Shown: positions 54,446-62,591 of the stretch, one piece after another | Layout: every line of letters starts with the position of its first letter | Position numbering within the stretch: the stretch's first letter is position 1 | Assembly (NCBI RefSeq): GCF_001696615.3 | Contig: NZ_CP032279.1 | Location: 1,426,001-1,490,000 of the forward strand | Reading direction: 5' to 3' | DNA: 64,000 nt | DNA from: Acinetobacter sp. WCHAc010034 | GTDB lineage: Bacteria; Pseudomonadota; Gammaproteobacteria; Pseudomonadales; Moraxellaceae | Program-made: the position numbers and the translations under genes | The notes under the pieces: model-generated | Database searches by the model: none | Told to the model about the DNA's origin: nothing | The model's input: only the letters and a program-made list of their open reading frames with translations

Positions 54446-54670
54446 ATGCTGCTGATCTATTTGGGCTGCGCCATCATCATTATTGGCGCCATCGGCTTTT
54501 TAATCGCCGCATTCAGAAACAGCATTTTATGGGGGCTGGGCTGCTTATTATTTTCCCCTATCTCCATCGTGTTTTTAATCCTGTACTGGCAGCAGGCTAA
54601 AAATCCTTTTTTCCTGCAGCTGATTGGCCTAGGCGTGGTCTTTTTAGGCTCAATGACGATTTCGGCTTAA
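54446..54670 (+). CDS. Small two-helix membrane protein
   Basis: A 74-residue protein almost wholly hydrophobic: two or three transmembrane segments (about 3-22, 28-48, 55-72). The glycine-rich LGCAIIIIGAIGFLIAAF and NSILWGLGCLLFSPISIVFL are typical of small inner-membrane proteins. A GAGGG ribosome binding site lies six bases before the ATG. Unknown function. Confidence 0.7.
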   Translation: MLLIYLGCAIIIIGAIGFLIAAFRNSILWGLGCLLFSPISIVFLILYWQQAKNPFFLQLIGLGVVFLGSMTISA

Positions 54671-54696
54671 CCCGCAGCAAGCATTGAGGCAGAAAT

Positions 54697-54723
54697 AAAA
54701 AGCGCGCCATTTGGCGCGCTTCC
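54697..54723. terminator. Bidirectional terminator
   Basis: AAGCGCGCCA / TGGCGCGCTT hairpin with A-run on the left, so the T-run is best for the minus-strand gene ending at 54743. Confidence 0.75.
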
Positions 54724-54742
54724 GCTTCGGCACACAGGCCTG

Positions 54743-55021
54743 TCAGCTCATAAACTGCGGCTTTTCATCCACGATTTCGGCCTGCCACTCGCTGACCTGC
54801 TTTTCCAGCAGGCTGAACAGCGCAGCCTGAACCATATGCTGCGCCACCACAGGGGTCTGGTCGCCCAGCAGGGCTTTCACTTCATCATTAAAATGAATGG
54901 TCACCAGAGGCTCTTTTTCTGACCCAGCATTGCGCAATGCCAATTCACCGCCTTCCAGCTGAACCAGTTCCAAAACCGCTTCCTGATTTCCAAATAATTC
55001 TTTCAATTGCTCTATAGACAT
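54743..55021 (-). CDS. Small acidic protein of unknown function
   Basis: A 92-residue protein with no recognisable family: MSIEQLKELFGNQEAVLELV, then GELALRNAG, TIHFNDEVKALLGDQTPVVAQHM and LLEKQVSEWQAEIVDEKPQF. It appears cytoplasmic and acidic. GGAGGAAGGAACT before the ATG at 55021 supports this start over one 51 bp upstream. It precedes a minus-strand terminator. The upstream gene on the same strand starts 112 bp away. Confidence 0.7.
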   Translation of the reverse strand: MSIEQLKELFGNQEAVLELVQLEGGELALRNAGSEKEPLVTIHFNDEVKALLGDQTPVVAQHMVQAALFSLLEKQVSEWQAEIVDEKPQFMS

Positions 55022-55129
55022 AGTTCCTTCCTCCATGTGCACCATGGTGGCAAAGGCATGAGCGCTTTGCATTGCTTAGACTATTATATATCGGGATAAA
55101 ATCTGCGAATTCAAGAGCCGCGCATCGGC

Positions 55130-55633
55130 TTAAAATTCGACCATCTCATTGCGGAAGCCGTCAATCAGCTGAGTCAGCGCGCGGTGCCACTCGCGCAGGA
55201 TTTTGGTATCCGGCAGCCAGGCCTGAGGCGTTTGCGTCACTTTAATAATCAGGCTTGAAGAAGTTTCGTCTTCCGGCTCCGGCGCGCTCGGTTCCGGCGC
55301 ATACTGGCACATGCGGTAAGCGCGCTTCAGTTCAGCGATGAAGCCGCGCTGCGCCAGCTGCTGCATCACCGCGACTTCAGGCGACACCTGACCTTTGGCC
55401 GCCATGCTGTCCTCAATTGACTTCAGGGTCGGCGCAGCGTCATTCAGGCGGTAGTAGCGCACCAGTTCCTGCAGAAAGGCCAGAACAGCGCCCTGCAAAT
55501 GAAATACTGCAGATTCGCGCAGCGCCTGCGCCTGCTGCACATGCTCTGACTGCTCAGCCTGCTGGCAGGCAAGGCGGGCAAAATACAGCTTCTGATTGGT
55601 GCGGTCAGCATGAAAACGGGCAACACGGGACAT
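55130..55633 (-). CDS. DUF6586-like protein
   Basis: A 167-residue helical protein resembling DUF6586 of Pseudomonas: TNQKLYFARLACQQAEQSE and ALRESAVFHLQGAVLAFLQELVRYYRLN. The C-terminal third after an acidic linker (PEPEDETSS) has WHRALTQLIDGFRNEMVEF. Function unknown; no signal peptide. Its promoter lies in the gap to the ASCH gene. Confidence 0.7.
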   Translation of the reverse strand: MSRVARFHADRTNQKLYFARLACQQAEQSEHVQQAQALRESAVFHLQGAVLAFLQELVRYYRLNDAAPTLKSIEDSMAAKGQVSPEVAVMQQLAQRGFIAELKRAYRMCQYAPEPSAPEPEDETSSSLIIKVTQTPQAWLPDTKILREWHRALTQLIDGFRNEMVEF

Positions 55634-55708
55634 GAATAGATTTCCTAAATTTTGGCTTTTAGTGCGTTATTTAGCTTAAACGCAATTCTCAGAAAATCAC
55701 AATGAATA

Positions 55709-56080
55709 TTATGGATGAGCGATTTCAATAAAATAAATCTTCCGCTTGGCCATCACCGCAGCCGGCGGATTGATCGGCCGGACATTGCTGATTTCCCAGG
55801 CAAAATAGCCTTCAGCCCAATAGCCTGCGCAAGCCGCCTCAAGCTCATCCTTGCGCCATGGATGCACTGCGAGAATATCGGCAATTGCCACCGCCAATCC
55901 CGGCTCTTCATCGCCGTCCTGAGTCAGATAATTCTGATTCTCTACAATCACAATATCCTTCAAGGGCAGCTGTTCAGGCTGCCAAGAGCGGACTTCCAGT
56001 GTTTTTCTGCCTTGCGCAATGCGAGTGCCGTTTGGCGCCACAATGGAGAGGGCAATATAGGGCTGATTCATAGCGTGCAT
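55709..56080 (-). CDS. ASCH-domain protein
   Basis: A 123-residue protein with an ASCH domain: LSIVAPNGTRIAQGRKTLEVRSW (the GxKxxExR motif), PLKDIVIVENQNYL, GLAVAIADILAVHPW, and YFAWEISNVRPINPP. ASCH domains bind RNA or nucleotides and are related to PUA; some have N4-acetylcytidine amidohydrolase activity (YqfB). Start uncertain (an ATG three codons in is equally likely). Confidence 0.85.
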   Translation of the reverse strand: MHAMNQPYIALSIVAPNGTRIAQGRKTLEVRSWQPEQLPLKDIVIVENQNYLTQDGDEEPGLAVAIADILAVHPWRKDELEAACAGYWAEGYFAWEISNVRPINPPAAVMAKRKIYFIEIAHP

Positions 56081-56122
56081 TAAAAAGTTTCAGGCCTGCT
56101 GCCCTGCAAATTGAATGTGCAT

Positions 56123-56149
56123 AAAAAAAGGAGCAGTCACTGCTCCTTT
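56123..56149 (-). terminator. Rho-independent terminator of the RRM gene
   Basis: AAAGGAGCA / TGCTCCTTT stem; the minus strand runs into TTTTTTT, 4 bp past the stop. Confidence 0.85.
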
Positions 56150-56152
56150 CCA

Positions 56153-56404
56153 TTATTCCGCCGGCTTGTCTTCAGCCTGCTTTACGCGGATGCCGTGGCC
56201 ATGCAGGCGCAGGGTGTTCAAGCCCTTAATCGCTTTGACCGCTTCACGGGCATGCGGCATTTCAACAAAGGCGAAGCCTTTGGATTTGCCTGTTGATGCG
56301 TCAAGCACCAGCTTGCATGACTCGACCGTGCCGTATGCCTGAAACAATTCAAGCAATTCAGCTTCAGTCACGGTGCGTTCCAAACTACGAACTAAAATTT
56401 TCAT
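56153..56404 (-). CDS. RNA-recognition-motif (RRM) protein
   Basis: An 83-residue single RRM. RNP2 is ILVRSL (residues 3-8) and RNP1 KGFAFVEM (42-49), with two conserved aromatic positions. Such short bacterial RRM proteins occur in cyanobacteria and scattered Proteobacteria and can be cold-induced RNA chaperones. Followed by its own terminator. Target RNA unknown. Confidence 0.9.
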   Translation of the reverse strand: MKILVRSLERTVTEAELLELFQAYGTVESCKLVLDASTGKSKGFAFVEMPHAREAVKAIKGLNTLRLHGHGIRVKQAEDKPAE

Positions 56405-56492
56405 CTTACAACCTTAAAATAGGCAAAATCATCAAAAAGCGCTTGCCTGCCCTGCTTTTTGAACTTCGCAATCAATATACAATTGCTATAGT

Positions 56493-58481
56493 TTAATCGA
56501 GATCGATGCCAAAATCTAAATTAATCGACTGGCGCTCAATCAATGCGCTTTTCACGGTCTGCTCGCGCTGCCGGTAATGGGTTTCTGACGCGCACAGATT
56601 GCGGGTTAAATCGCTCAAGAAATAGCTTTCCACTTTGCGCCCCTGCTCATCCACCGTGTCGCGCGCCCACATATTCAGATTCTGCTTGGTCAAAATCAGT
56701 TCATTTTTGGCGCGGGTTAAAGCCACGTACAGCACGCGGCGCTCTTCTTCCACCTCATCAAAATTGCCCTGCGCGCGCGCATGCGGGTACTGCCCGGCAG
56801 AAACATTCGCCACGTAGCAGACCTTCTGCTCTGTGCCTTTGGCCGAATGAATGGTGATCAGCGTCACCACATCATCTTCAGACTGGCGTTCAATTTCGCT
56901 GATGGAAACCGGATCAAGCACATATTCTTCAAGGAATTCGCTGAGCTGGCCATGCTTCGACGCCAGCTGCTTGACCAGCTCAAAATCGCCCTGGCGGCGC
57001 TGCCAGTCTTTCTTGTAGTTTTCCGCCAGCTGCTCTTCAATGGCTTGCACCGCAAGGCTGACGCAGGCCTGCACTTCATGGCGGATCAGGGCCATCTGCT
57101 TCAGCAGCAGAATCGCCTGCTCCGGCACTTTGCCGAATTTTTCCAGCTTGGCGGCGATTGCATCCATTTCAGGCTCCAGCAGCAGCTGATGCGACAGCTT
57201 GCTGGCGCCGGCATCGCCGACGCCATTCCACAGCGTCAGAAAGCGCATCCAGGCAATATCATCCAGCGGATTGGCCGCCACGCGCAGCAGGCTGAGCAGG
57301 TCTTTGACATGCGCGGTTTCCAGCAGCTTCATGCCGCCGATAAAGCGGTACGGCACATTGGCCGCTATGCAGGCCGCTTCAATATGGCGGGCGGCGAAGC
57401 TGGAGCGCACCAGCACCATATGCTCATTCCATTTGGCGCCGCCAATGTAATGGCGCTCCTTGATGTCGATGGCAATCCATTTCGCCTCATCAAATTCATT
57501 CGGAAAAATATGCATTTTCGGCTTCGCGCCTGCGCCACGGTAAGCCTGCAGATGCTTATCATATTTGATCGGGCTTTGCTCCAGCAGCCAATTCGACAGG
57601 TCGAGAATTTCCTGCGTGGAGCGGTAGTTTTTTTCCAGCTTGAAAATCCGCGCATCCGGCACGCGTTCTTTAAAATGGTGGATATTCTCAAAGTCGGCGC
57701 CGCGGAAGCCGTAAATCGACTGCGCATCATCGCCCACGCAGAATAAGTGCACGCGGTCTGTTAAAGGCTCCAGCAGCGCCCACTGCAAAGGGTTGGTATC
57801 CTGCATTTCATCCACCAGCATGTGCCGGCAGATTGAGGCGACATAATCCGCCAGGCCTTCAGACTGCACCAGAGCGGAAGCCACCACCGCCAGAATATCG
57901 TCATAGTCCAGAAAGCTGCGGGCGCGCTTGCGGTTTTCATATTCCTTCATGATCTCCGCAATTTCATCTTTCATGTCCAGAAATTCAGGCAGCTGCTTTT
58001 CCAGCGCCAGGCTGAGCTTTTGCCGGGTATTGCGCGCAAAAGAATACAGGTCGCACAGCTCTTTCGGCTTCGGCAGCTGATTGGGGTTTTTCTTGTCGTC
58101 TTTGCCGCGAATCAGCCTGAACAGCATCATCTGATCATCGCGGTCAATAATTGAAAACTGCTCCAAGCCAAACGCATTGGGAATGCGGCGCAGCAGGTAC
58201 ATGCAGAAGGTATGAAAGGTCGATGCGCGCAGGCCTTTGGCTTGAGCGCCCAGCGCCAGTTCCACCCGCGCCACAATTTCACTGGCCGCGCGGCGGGTAA
58301 AGGTTAAAATCTGAATTTGATTGGCCGGCACGCCCTGATCAATCAGGTAAGCCGCCCGCGCCACGATGGTTTTGGTTTTGCCGCAGCCCGCGCCCGCCAG
58401 CACCAGACTGTGCTTGCTTTCAGTGGTGGCGGCTTGTTTCTGCTGAGGATTTAATTCATCAATCAGGCTGGCTAAACTCAT
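56493..58481 (-). CDS. UvrD/Rep-family ATP-dependent DNA helicase
   Basis: A 662-residue superfamily 1A helicase. Q motif LNPQQKQAAT, motif I LAGAGCGKTKT (residues 29-39), motif Ia ILTFTRRAA, motif II LVDEMQDTN, motif III FCVGDDAQSIYGFRGA, motif IV NYRSTQEIL, motif V VTLITIHSAKGTEQKV and motif VI RRVLYVALTRAKNEL are all present. Length is like Rep (about 670) but several motifs differ (GCGK rather than GSGK, VDEMQDTN), so it may be a separate Acinetobacter helicase rather than Rep or UvrD. Divergent neighbours: RRM and glycerate kinase genes are on the same strand. Confidence 0.9.
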   Translation of the reverse strand: MSLASLIDELNPQQKQAATTESKHSLVLAGAGCGKTKTIVARAAYLIDQGVPANQIQILTFTRRAASEIVARVELALGAQAKGLRASTFHTFCMYLLRRIPNAFGLEQFSIIDRDDQMMLFRLIRGKDDKKNPNQLPKPKELCDLYSFARNTRQKLSLALEKQLPEFLDMKDEIAEIMKEYENRKRARSFLDYDDILAVVASALVQSEGLADYVASICRHMLVDEMQDTNPLQWALLEPLTDRVHLFCVGDDAQSIYGFRGADFENIHHFKERVPDARIFKLEKNYRSTQEILDLSNWLLEQSPIKYDKHLQAYRGAGAKPKMHIFPNEFDEAKWIAIDIKERHYIGGAKWNEHMVLVRSSFAARHIEAACIAANVPYRFIGGMKLLETAHVKDLLSLLRVAANPLDDIAWMRFLTLWNGVGDAGASKLSHQLLLEPEMDAIAAKLEKFGKVPEQAILLLKQMALIRHEVQACVSLAVQAIEEQLAENYKKDWQRRQGDFELVKQLASKHGQLSEFLEEYVLDPVSISEIERQSEDDVVTLITIHSAKGTEQKVCYVANVSAGQYPHARAQGNFDEVEEERRVLYVALTRAKNELILTKQNLNMWARDTVDEQGRKVESYFLSDLTRNLCASETHYRQREQTVKSALIERQSINLDFGIDLD

Positions 58482-58722
58482 CTCTACTCATCATTTTTTG
58501 AATGACGCTAGTTTAGCAGAGCTGACTGCAGAAAACTTGATATGAAGCTCCCCGAAGGCATTCAGATGCCGCCGCTATTCAGTGATGCATGGACGCATCA
58601 CTGGCGAGGGTTTCTTGCAAAGTTTTCACTTTTCACAGGCCCGGTCAAAGCAGCACGCCGCCTGCGCACAGGCATGCATCGCTTATCTTCATGCTGCGGC
58701 AGCGGAAATCCATATTTTAAAA

Positions 58723-59862
58723 TTAATCATGACCGGCTAAATCATCAATGAATGCTGCCGCGGTATTTTCCAAATGCATCTCCGCATTGTTCAGCGCATC
58801 TTGCAAAGCGCAGCCGGGCGGGTTAATGCCGATAATCCGGGTAAATCCTAAGGCATATAATTCTTCAATGCCTTCACCAACCAAACCAGCAAAAGCAATC
58901 ACTGGCTTATTCAGCTTGGCCGCCGCCTGCGCCACACCGAACGGCGTTTTGCCGAATTTGGTTTGAAAATCTATTTTGCCTTCGCCGGTAAAGACATAAT
59001 CCGCCTGCGCAATTTTCTCAGCAAGCCGGCACTGCGCAATGACCAGCTCCACGCCCGACTGGATTTTTGCGCCGGCAAAGGCCATCAGGCCAAAGCCCAG
59101 CCCGCCGGCCGCGCCTGCGCCAGCAATATGCCGGTAGGAATGGCTGGCGGCCTTTTCAACAACATCGGCAAAATGGCTCAGGTTCTGATCTAAAATTTGC
59201 ACCATCCCTGCATCTGCGCCTTTTTGCGGGCCAAAGACCGCAGATGCGCCATTGGCGCCGCAGAGCGGATTATTGACATCTGAAGCAATCAGGATCTCTG
59301 CGGACTTTAAGCGCGGATCCAAGGCGCTTAAATCAATGCTCTGAATGCGCCCCAGCTGCCCGCCGCAGCCCTGCACTGCATTTCCGGCAGCGTCATAAAA
59401 TTGCGCCCCCAGCGCCTGCGCCATGCCCGCGCCAGCGTCATTGGTCACGCTGCCGCCTAAACCCAGAATGATTTTATTCACGCCCAGGTCCAAAGCATGG
59501 CGGATCATCTCGCCTGTGCCGAAGGTGCAGGTTAATAAAGGATTGCGCTGCGGTTTTTCCAGCAGATGGATGCCGCTGGCTTTGGCCATTTCAATCACAG
59601 CCGTTTTGCCCTCATCAATCAGGCCGAAATAGGTCTGGATTTTCTGCGCAGGCAAAGGCCCGGTCACTTCGCACTCAATGCGCCGGCCCTGCAGCGCGGC
59701 AATCAGCGCATCTACGGTGCCCTCGCCGCCGTCCGCCATCGGCACATGAATGCACCGCGCATCAGGCATGGCTTTTTCAATGCCGCGCTGCATGGCAAAA
59801 CAGGCCTGCTCAGCGCTCATGCTTTCTTTGAATGAATCTGGCGCTAAAACAAAAATCTTCGG
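58723..59862 (-). CDS. Glycerate kinase
   Basis: A 379-residue enzyme of glycerate kinase type I: MPKIFVLAPDSFKESMSAEQ, PMADGGEGTVDALIAAL, ILGLGGSVTNDAGAGMAQALG, SDVNNPLCG and GAGAAGGLGFGL. It phosphorylates glycerate at O-2 (GarK/GlxK type). An upstream in-frame start is rejected because the conserved MPKI start is at 59862. No glyoxylate or galactarate genes lie nearby. Confidence 0.93.
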   Translation of the reverse strand, partial: PKIFVLAPDSFKESMSAEQACFAMQRGIEKAMPDARCIHVPMADGGEGTVDALIAALQGRRIECEVTGPLPAQKIQTYFGLIDEGKTAVIEMAKASGIHLLEKPQRNPLLTCTFGTGEMIRHALDLGVNKIILGLGGSVTNDAGAGMAQALGAQFYDAAGNAVQGCGGQLGRIQSIDLSALDPRLKSAEILIASDVNNPLCGANGASAVFGPQKGADAGMVQILDQNLSHFADVVEKAASHSYRHIAGAGAAGGLGFGLMAFAGAKIQSGVELVIAQCRLAEKIAQADYVFTGEGKIDFQTKFGKTPFGVAQAAAKLNKPVIAFAGLVGEGIEELYALGFTRIIGINPPGCALQDALNNAEMHLENTAAAFIDDLAGHD

Positions 59863-60019
59863 CATCGGCTTCAGCCCTCCATAGCTGCGCGGCTTCTTCC
59901 GGCTCCGCTTCCGGCATGCAGCATGAAACACAGCGCGGAAGCTGATTCAGTGAAAATAAAAAACAAATCGTGTACTTTTCTATTCATTTTAAAATGCCTT
60001 GCATCAGTACTGCCCTGTT

Positions 60020-60592
60020 TCAGGCATCCGCCGAGCTTTTCGGCACTTCGCGCTTAATATAGGACGCCAAGGTCAGATAGTTAATGCCCTGGAATAAGAT
60101 ATCCACCGCCAGGAACAGGCCCAGCACCCAGAACGGCGCATCCGGCGACATTAAAATCATCACCCCGGCAGCCAAAGTCAGCAGCCCGGAGAATAGCGTC
60201 CAGCCCCAGCCCTGAAAGGCGCGGAACAGAAGCGCGCTGAAAATGCGGATCAGCCCGGCAATGATCAGGATGACGGCTAAGATGCTGGTCAGCACCACCG
60301 CGGTTTTAACCGGCGCGGTAAACGCATAATAGCCCGCAGCGGTATACAGCAGCCCGAACAGCGCCCAAAGCCAGCGGAAGCCGCCGTCAAATATTTTAAA
60401 GGCGGCGATGAAGTGCAGCGCACCGCCCAGCATCATCAGCCCGCCGAACATAAACACTACGGATAAGGTGGCGAAGGGCAAAGCGGCCAGCAGCAGCAGG
60501 CCAAAAGCGCTCAGCAGCAGGCCTAAGCCTAAATACCATTTGCGGTTTTCATGCAGTTGATGGCGGACTAAATCATTTCCTACTGTTTTCAT
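60020..60592 (-). CDS. HdeD-family membrane protein (DUF308)
   Basis: A 190-residue protein with six hydrophobic segments and repeated DUF308 units: LGLLLSAFGLLLLAALPFAT, LGGALHFIAAFKIF, LYTAAGYYAFTAPVKTAV, IIAGLIRIFSALLFRAF and GVMILMSPDAPFWVLGLFLA. E. coli HdeD supports acid resistance. The ATG at 60592 is preceded by GAGAAAA; an in-frame TTG upstream is not favoured. Confidence 0.88.
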   Translation of the reverse strand: MKTVGNDLVRHQLHENRKWYLGLGLLLSAFGLLLLAALPFATLSVVFMFGGLMMLGGALHFIAAFKIFDGGFRWLWALFGLLYTAAGYYAFTAPVKTAVVLTSILAVILIIAGLIRIFSALLFRAFQGWGWTLFSGLLTLAAGVMILMSPDAPFWVLGLFLAVDILFQGINYLTLASYIKREVPKSSADA

Positions 60593-60726
60593 GTTTTTTC
60601 TCAAGTGTCATATAGGCATAGCTTATTTTTAGCATGATCCGCCGCCCAGCTGAAGCCTAAATTTATTTACAGGGCCTATTCAGCTGCGGATAAGTTTTGA
60701 GTTATCCGCACAGCAGCGCCTCCGAA

Positions 60727-61485
60727 TTATTTAATCCAGCCCAGCTCTCTGGCGGTCAGCTCATTGATTAAAGTCTGTTCCAAATGGTTCGGCATTTTGC
60801 TTTTGGCTGCAGACAGCGGAATATGCCCGGCCATCAGCTCAGCCTTGGCCTGCGGAAATAAGGGCTGCTGATTGGGGAATGCATAGCCGATAGGATAAAC
60901 CGGCTGGCCTGTGGCGAAGTCATATTTGTCCGTAGCGCCGAAGGCATGCAGCAGCTCATGCACCAGCACGATCTTGTTCTGCACAGCCTGCTTTTTGGAA
61001 GCGAATAAATTCACCGAACCGATGCGCCCGTTTTCCAGCGCGGTGGAATGCTTCAGCACTCTGCTGCTTTGCGGGTCATAATAATTCAGGAACAGCGTCA
61101 CGCTAGGCGCGCCGTCTGCGCCTTGATGCTGGCGCCATGCATAAAAGCGGAATTTCAAGCTCCATAAAACCACCTGCAGCATATTGGCCTGTTCAGGCAC
61201 TTTAGGCGGAGGCTGGCGCAGTTCACGGCCCAGATTGAAATAAAAATAGCTGGGCTTGCCGCGGTACTGTTGCGCATAGGCCTGCAGATACTGCTGCGCG
61301 CCCTGCAGGTCCTGCGCGGTCAGCTGCTGAATATACTGCTGCGTCGCAGGCAGGCCATCAGCATTGATGGGATGCAGCAGCACAAAGACCGGCTTGCTCC
61401 AATCCTGATTTTTATCTTTCCATGCATTGACTGCGACAATCAGCAAAATCATCAGCAGGCACAGAATCCGTATTTTTTTCCACAT
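60727..61485 (-). CDS. Membrane-anchored metzincin-like metalloprotease candidate
   Basis: A 252-residue protein with an N-terminal hydrophobic segment (about 6-22, signal anchor) and a globular domain. LVHELLHAFGATDKYD gives HExxHxxGxxD: His176, Glu177, His180, Gly183, Asp186, a metzincin zinc site with Asp as third ligand, as in snapalysin. ELMAG around Met218 could be the Met-turn. FYFNLGRELRQPPPKVP and VTLFLNYYDPQ are other conserved-looking parts. The likely start is ATG 61485 rather than the TTG 12 bp upstream. Monocistronic; periplasmic location is inferred. Confidence 0.65.
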   Translation of the reverse strand: MWKKIRILCLLMILLIVAVNAWKDKNQDWSKPVFVLLHPINADGLPATQQYIQQLTAQDLQGAQQYLQAYAQQYRGKPSYFYFNLGRELRQPPPKVPEQANMLQVVLWSLKFRFYAWRQHQGADGAPSVTLFLNYYDPQSSRVLKHSTALENGRIGSVNLFASKKQAVQNKIVLVHELLHAFGATDKYDFATGQPVYPIGYAFPNQQPLFPQAKAELMAGHIPLSAAKSKMPNHLEQTLINELTARELGWIK

Positions 61486-61513
61486 TTGTTTCAACAATTA
61501 TCAGAAATTTAAT

Positions 61514-62500
61514 TTAAGCCATAACTTTGTTTACTTTTACAAATTTTTTCTTACCAACAAGCTTAAATTCAAGCCATCCTGAATGAATGGATTCAATAGC
61601 TTCCTCATAGTTTCGAACATTCAAATCTGTTTTTTCTAAATATTTCATTATATCTTGAATATTGACCCAATCATTTTGATCCGAATGTGAATATATAGCC
61701 TTTTGTACAAGTTTTATAAATGAACTAAAACTACTCTTTCTTAAATACATTTGGCTTCCTTGCAATTTAGTTTCAAATACCCCTAATGCTTTCACCAATC
61801 CCGATAATTTATCATGTCCATAGTTACGGGTATCAAAGTCAGGTTTCACTGCATTAATATATGCCCCAACCAAACCCAAATATGCCCATCCGCTATCATC
61901 TGAATTATCTTTAACTGCTTTATAAATTAGGTTTAAGGTTGCTTTATCAATCTGCTGTTTAGATAAGTCTTTTTCAATAACTTCACCTTTTATTATTTCC
62001 TTTACATCAAGCGTTTTCTCGTCAGAGAAATTCTGTTTTGATTCGTCTTTTTCTTCAACTACCAAATTTTCAATAGAAATGAATTTATCACATGCTTTTT
62101 TAAATGGTTCAGGAGTCGTTTTTCGCCCAAAGCCATAAACTATTAAGCCATTTTCGCGAATCCGAGATGCCAAAGGCGTAAAGTCACTATCACTAGACAC
62201 AATACAGAAACCATCTAATGCCCCTGCATACAATAGATCCATGGCATCAATAATTAAGATCATATCTGTAGCATCTTTACCTTTCGTATAAGCAAATTGC
62301 TGTACAGGAGTAATCGCATGTGGAAGCAATACTTCTCTCCATCTCTTTAGTGCTTCACTGCTCCAATCCCCATAAACTCTTTTTACACTTGCTATTCCAT
62401 ATTTGGCAACTTCTTCCAATACGGAAGAAATTGCATGAATAGATGAATTATCTGCGTCAATTAATACGGCAAATTTTTTAGTTTGAATTTCCACTACCAC
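61514..62500 (-). CDS. NYN-LOTUS (OST-HTH) protein, putative RNase
   Basis: A 328-residue protein. The N-terminal NYN/PIN-like nuclease domain (about 8-145) shows VLIDADN (Asp15, Asp17), KGKDATDMILIIDAMDLL (Asp76, Asp79) and IVSSDSDFTPLA (Asp104, Asp106), the acidic cluster for a metal-dependent RNase. A charged linker follows, then a LOTUS/OST-HTH domain (about 190-255) with WAYLGLVGAYINAVKPDFD and RNYGHDKLSGLVKALG, and a second winged-helix-like segment (262-325, WVNIQDIMKYLEKTD). The gene is strikingly AT-rich, suggesting recent acquisition. Start is a GTG. Roles in RNA decay or phage defence are possible. Confidence 0.82.
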   Translation of the reverse strand: MVVEIQTKKFAVLIDADNSSIHAISSVLEEVAKYGIASVKRVYGDWSSEALKRWREVLLPHAITPVQQFAYTKGKDATDMILIIDAMDLLYAGALDGFCIVSSDSDFTPLASRIRENGLIVYGFGRKTTPEPFKKACDKFISIENLVVEEKDESKQNFSDEKTLDVKEIIKGEVIEKDLSKQQIDKATLNLIYKAVKDNSDDSGWAYLGLVGAYINAVKPDFDTRNYGHDKLSGLVKALGVFETKLQGSQMYLRKSSFSSFIKLVQKAIYSHSDQNDWVNIQDIMKYLEKTDLNVRNYEEAIESIHSGWLEFKLVGKKKFVKVNKVMA

Positions 62501-62536
62501 CCCAAATAATTTTATTTTTCAACATTATTCTGACAT

Positions 62537-62566
62537 AAAAAATGCCGGCTTACGCCAGCATTTTCT
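62537..62566 (-). terminator. Rho-independent terminator of topA
   Basis: AAAATGC-C-GGC / GCC-A-GCATTTT stem (one mismatch); on the minus strand it runs into TTTTTT, 25 bp past the topA stop and just before the GTG of the NYN gene. Confidence 0.8.
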
Positions 62567-62591
62567 CAGTTTATTTTCTACAAATCAAAGC

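Noticed and set aside
56781..57746. 321-codon plus-strand frame opposite the helicase
   Set aside because: Antisense of conserved helicase motifs; no family resemblance.
58542..58751. 69-codon frame between helicase and glycerate kinase genes
   Set aside because: It overlaps the end of glycerate kinase on the other strand, lacks a ribosome binding site and has no recognisable feature. The gap itself shows nothing else.
61514..62500. NYN-LOTUS gene as a toxin of a toxin-antitoxin pair
   Set aside because: No small adjacent partner gene is present; the neighbours are topA and the metalloprotease candidate.
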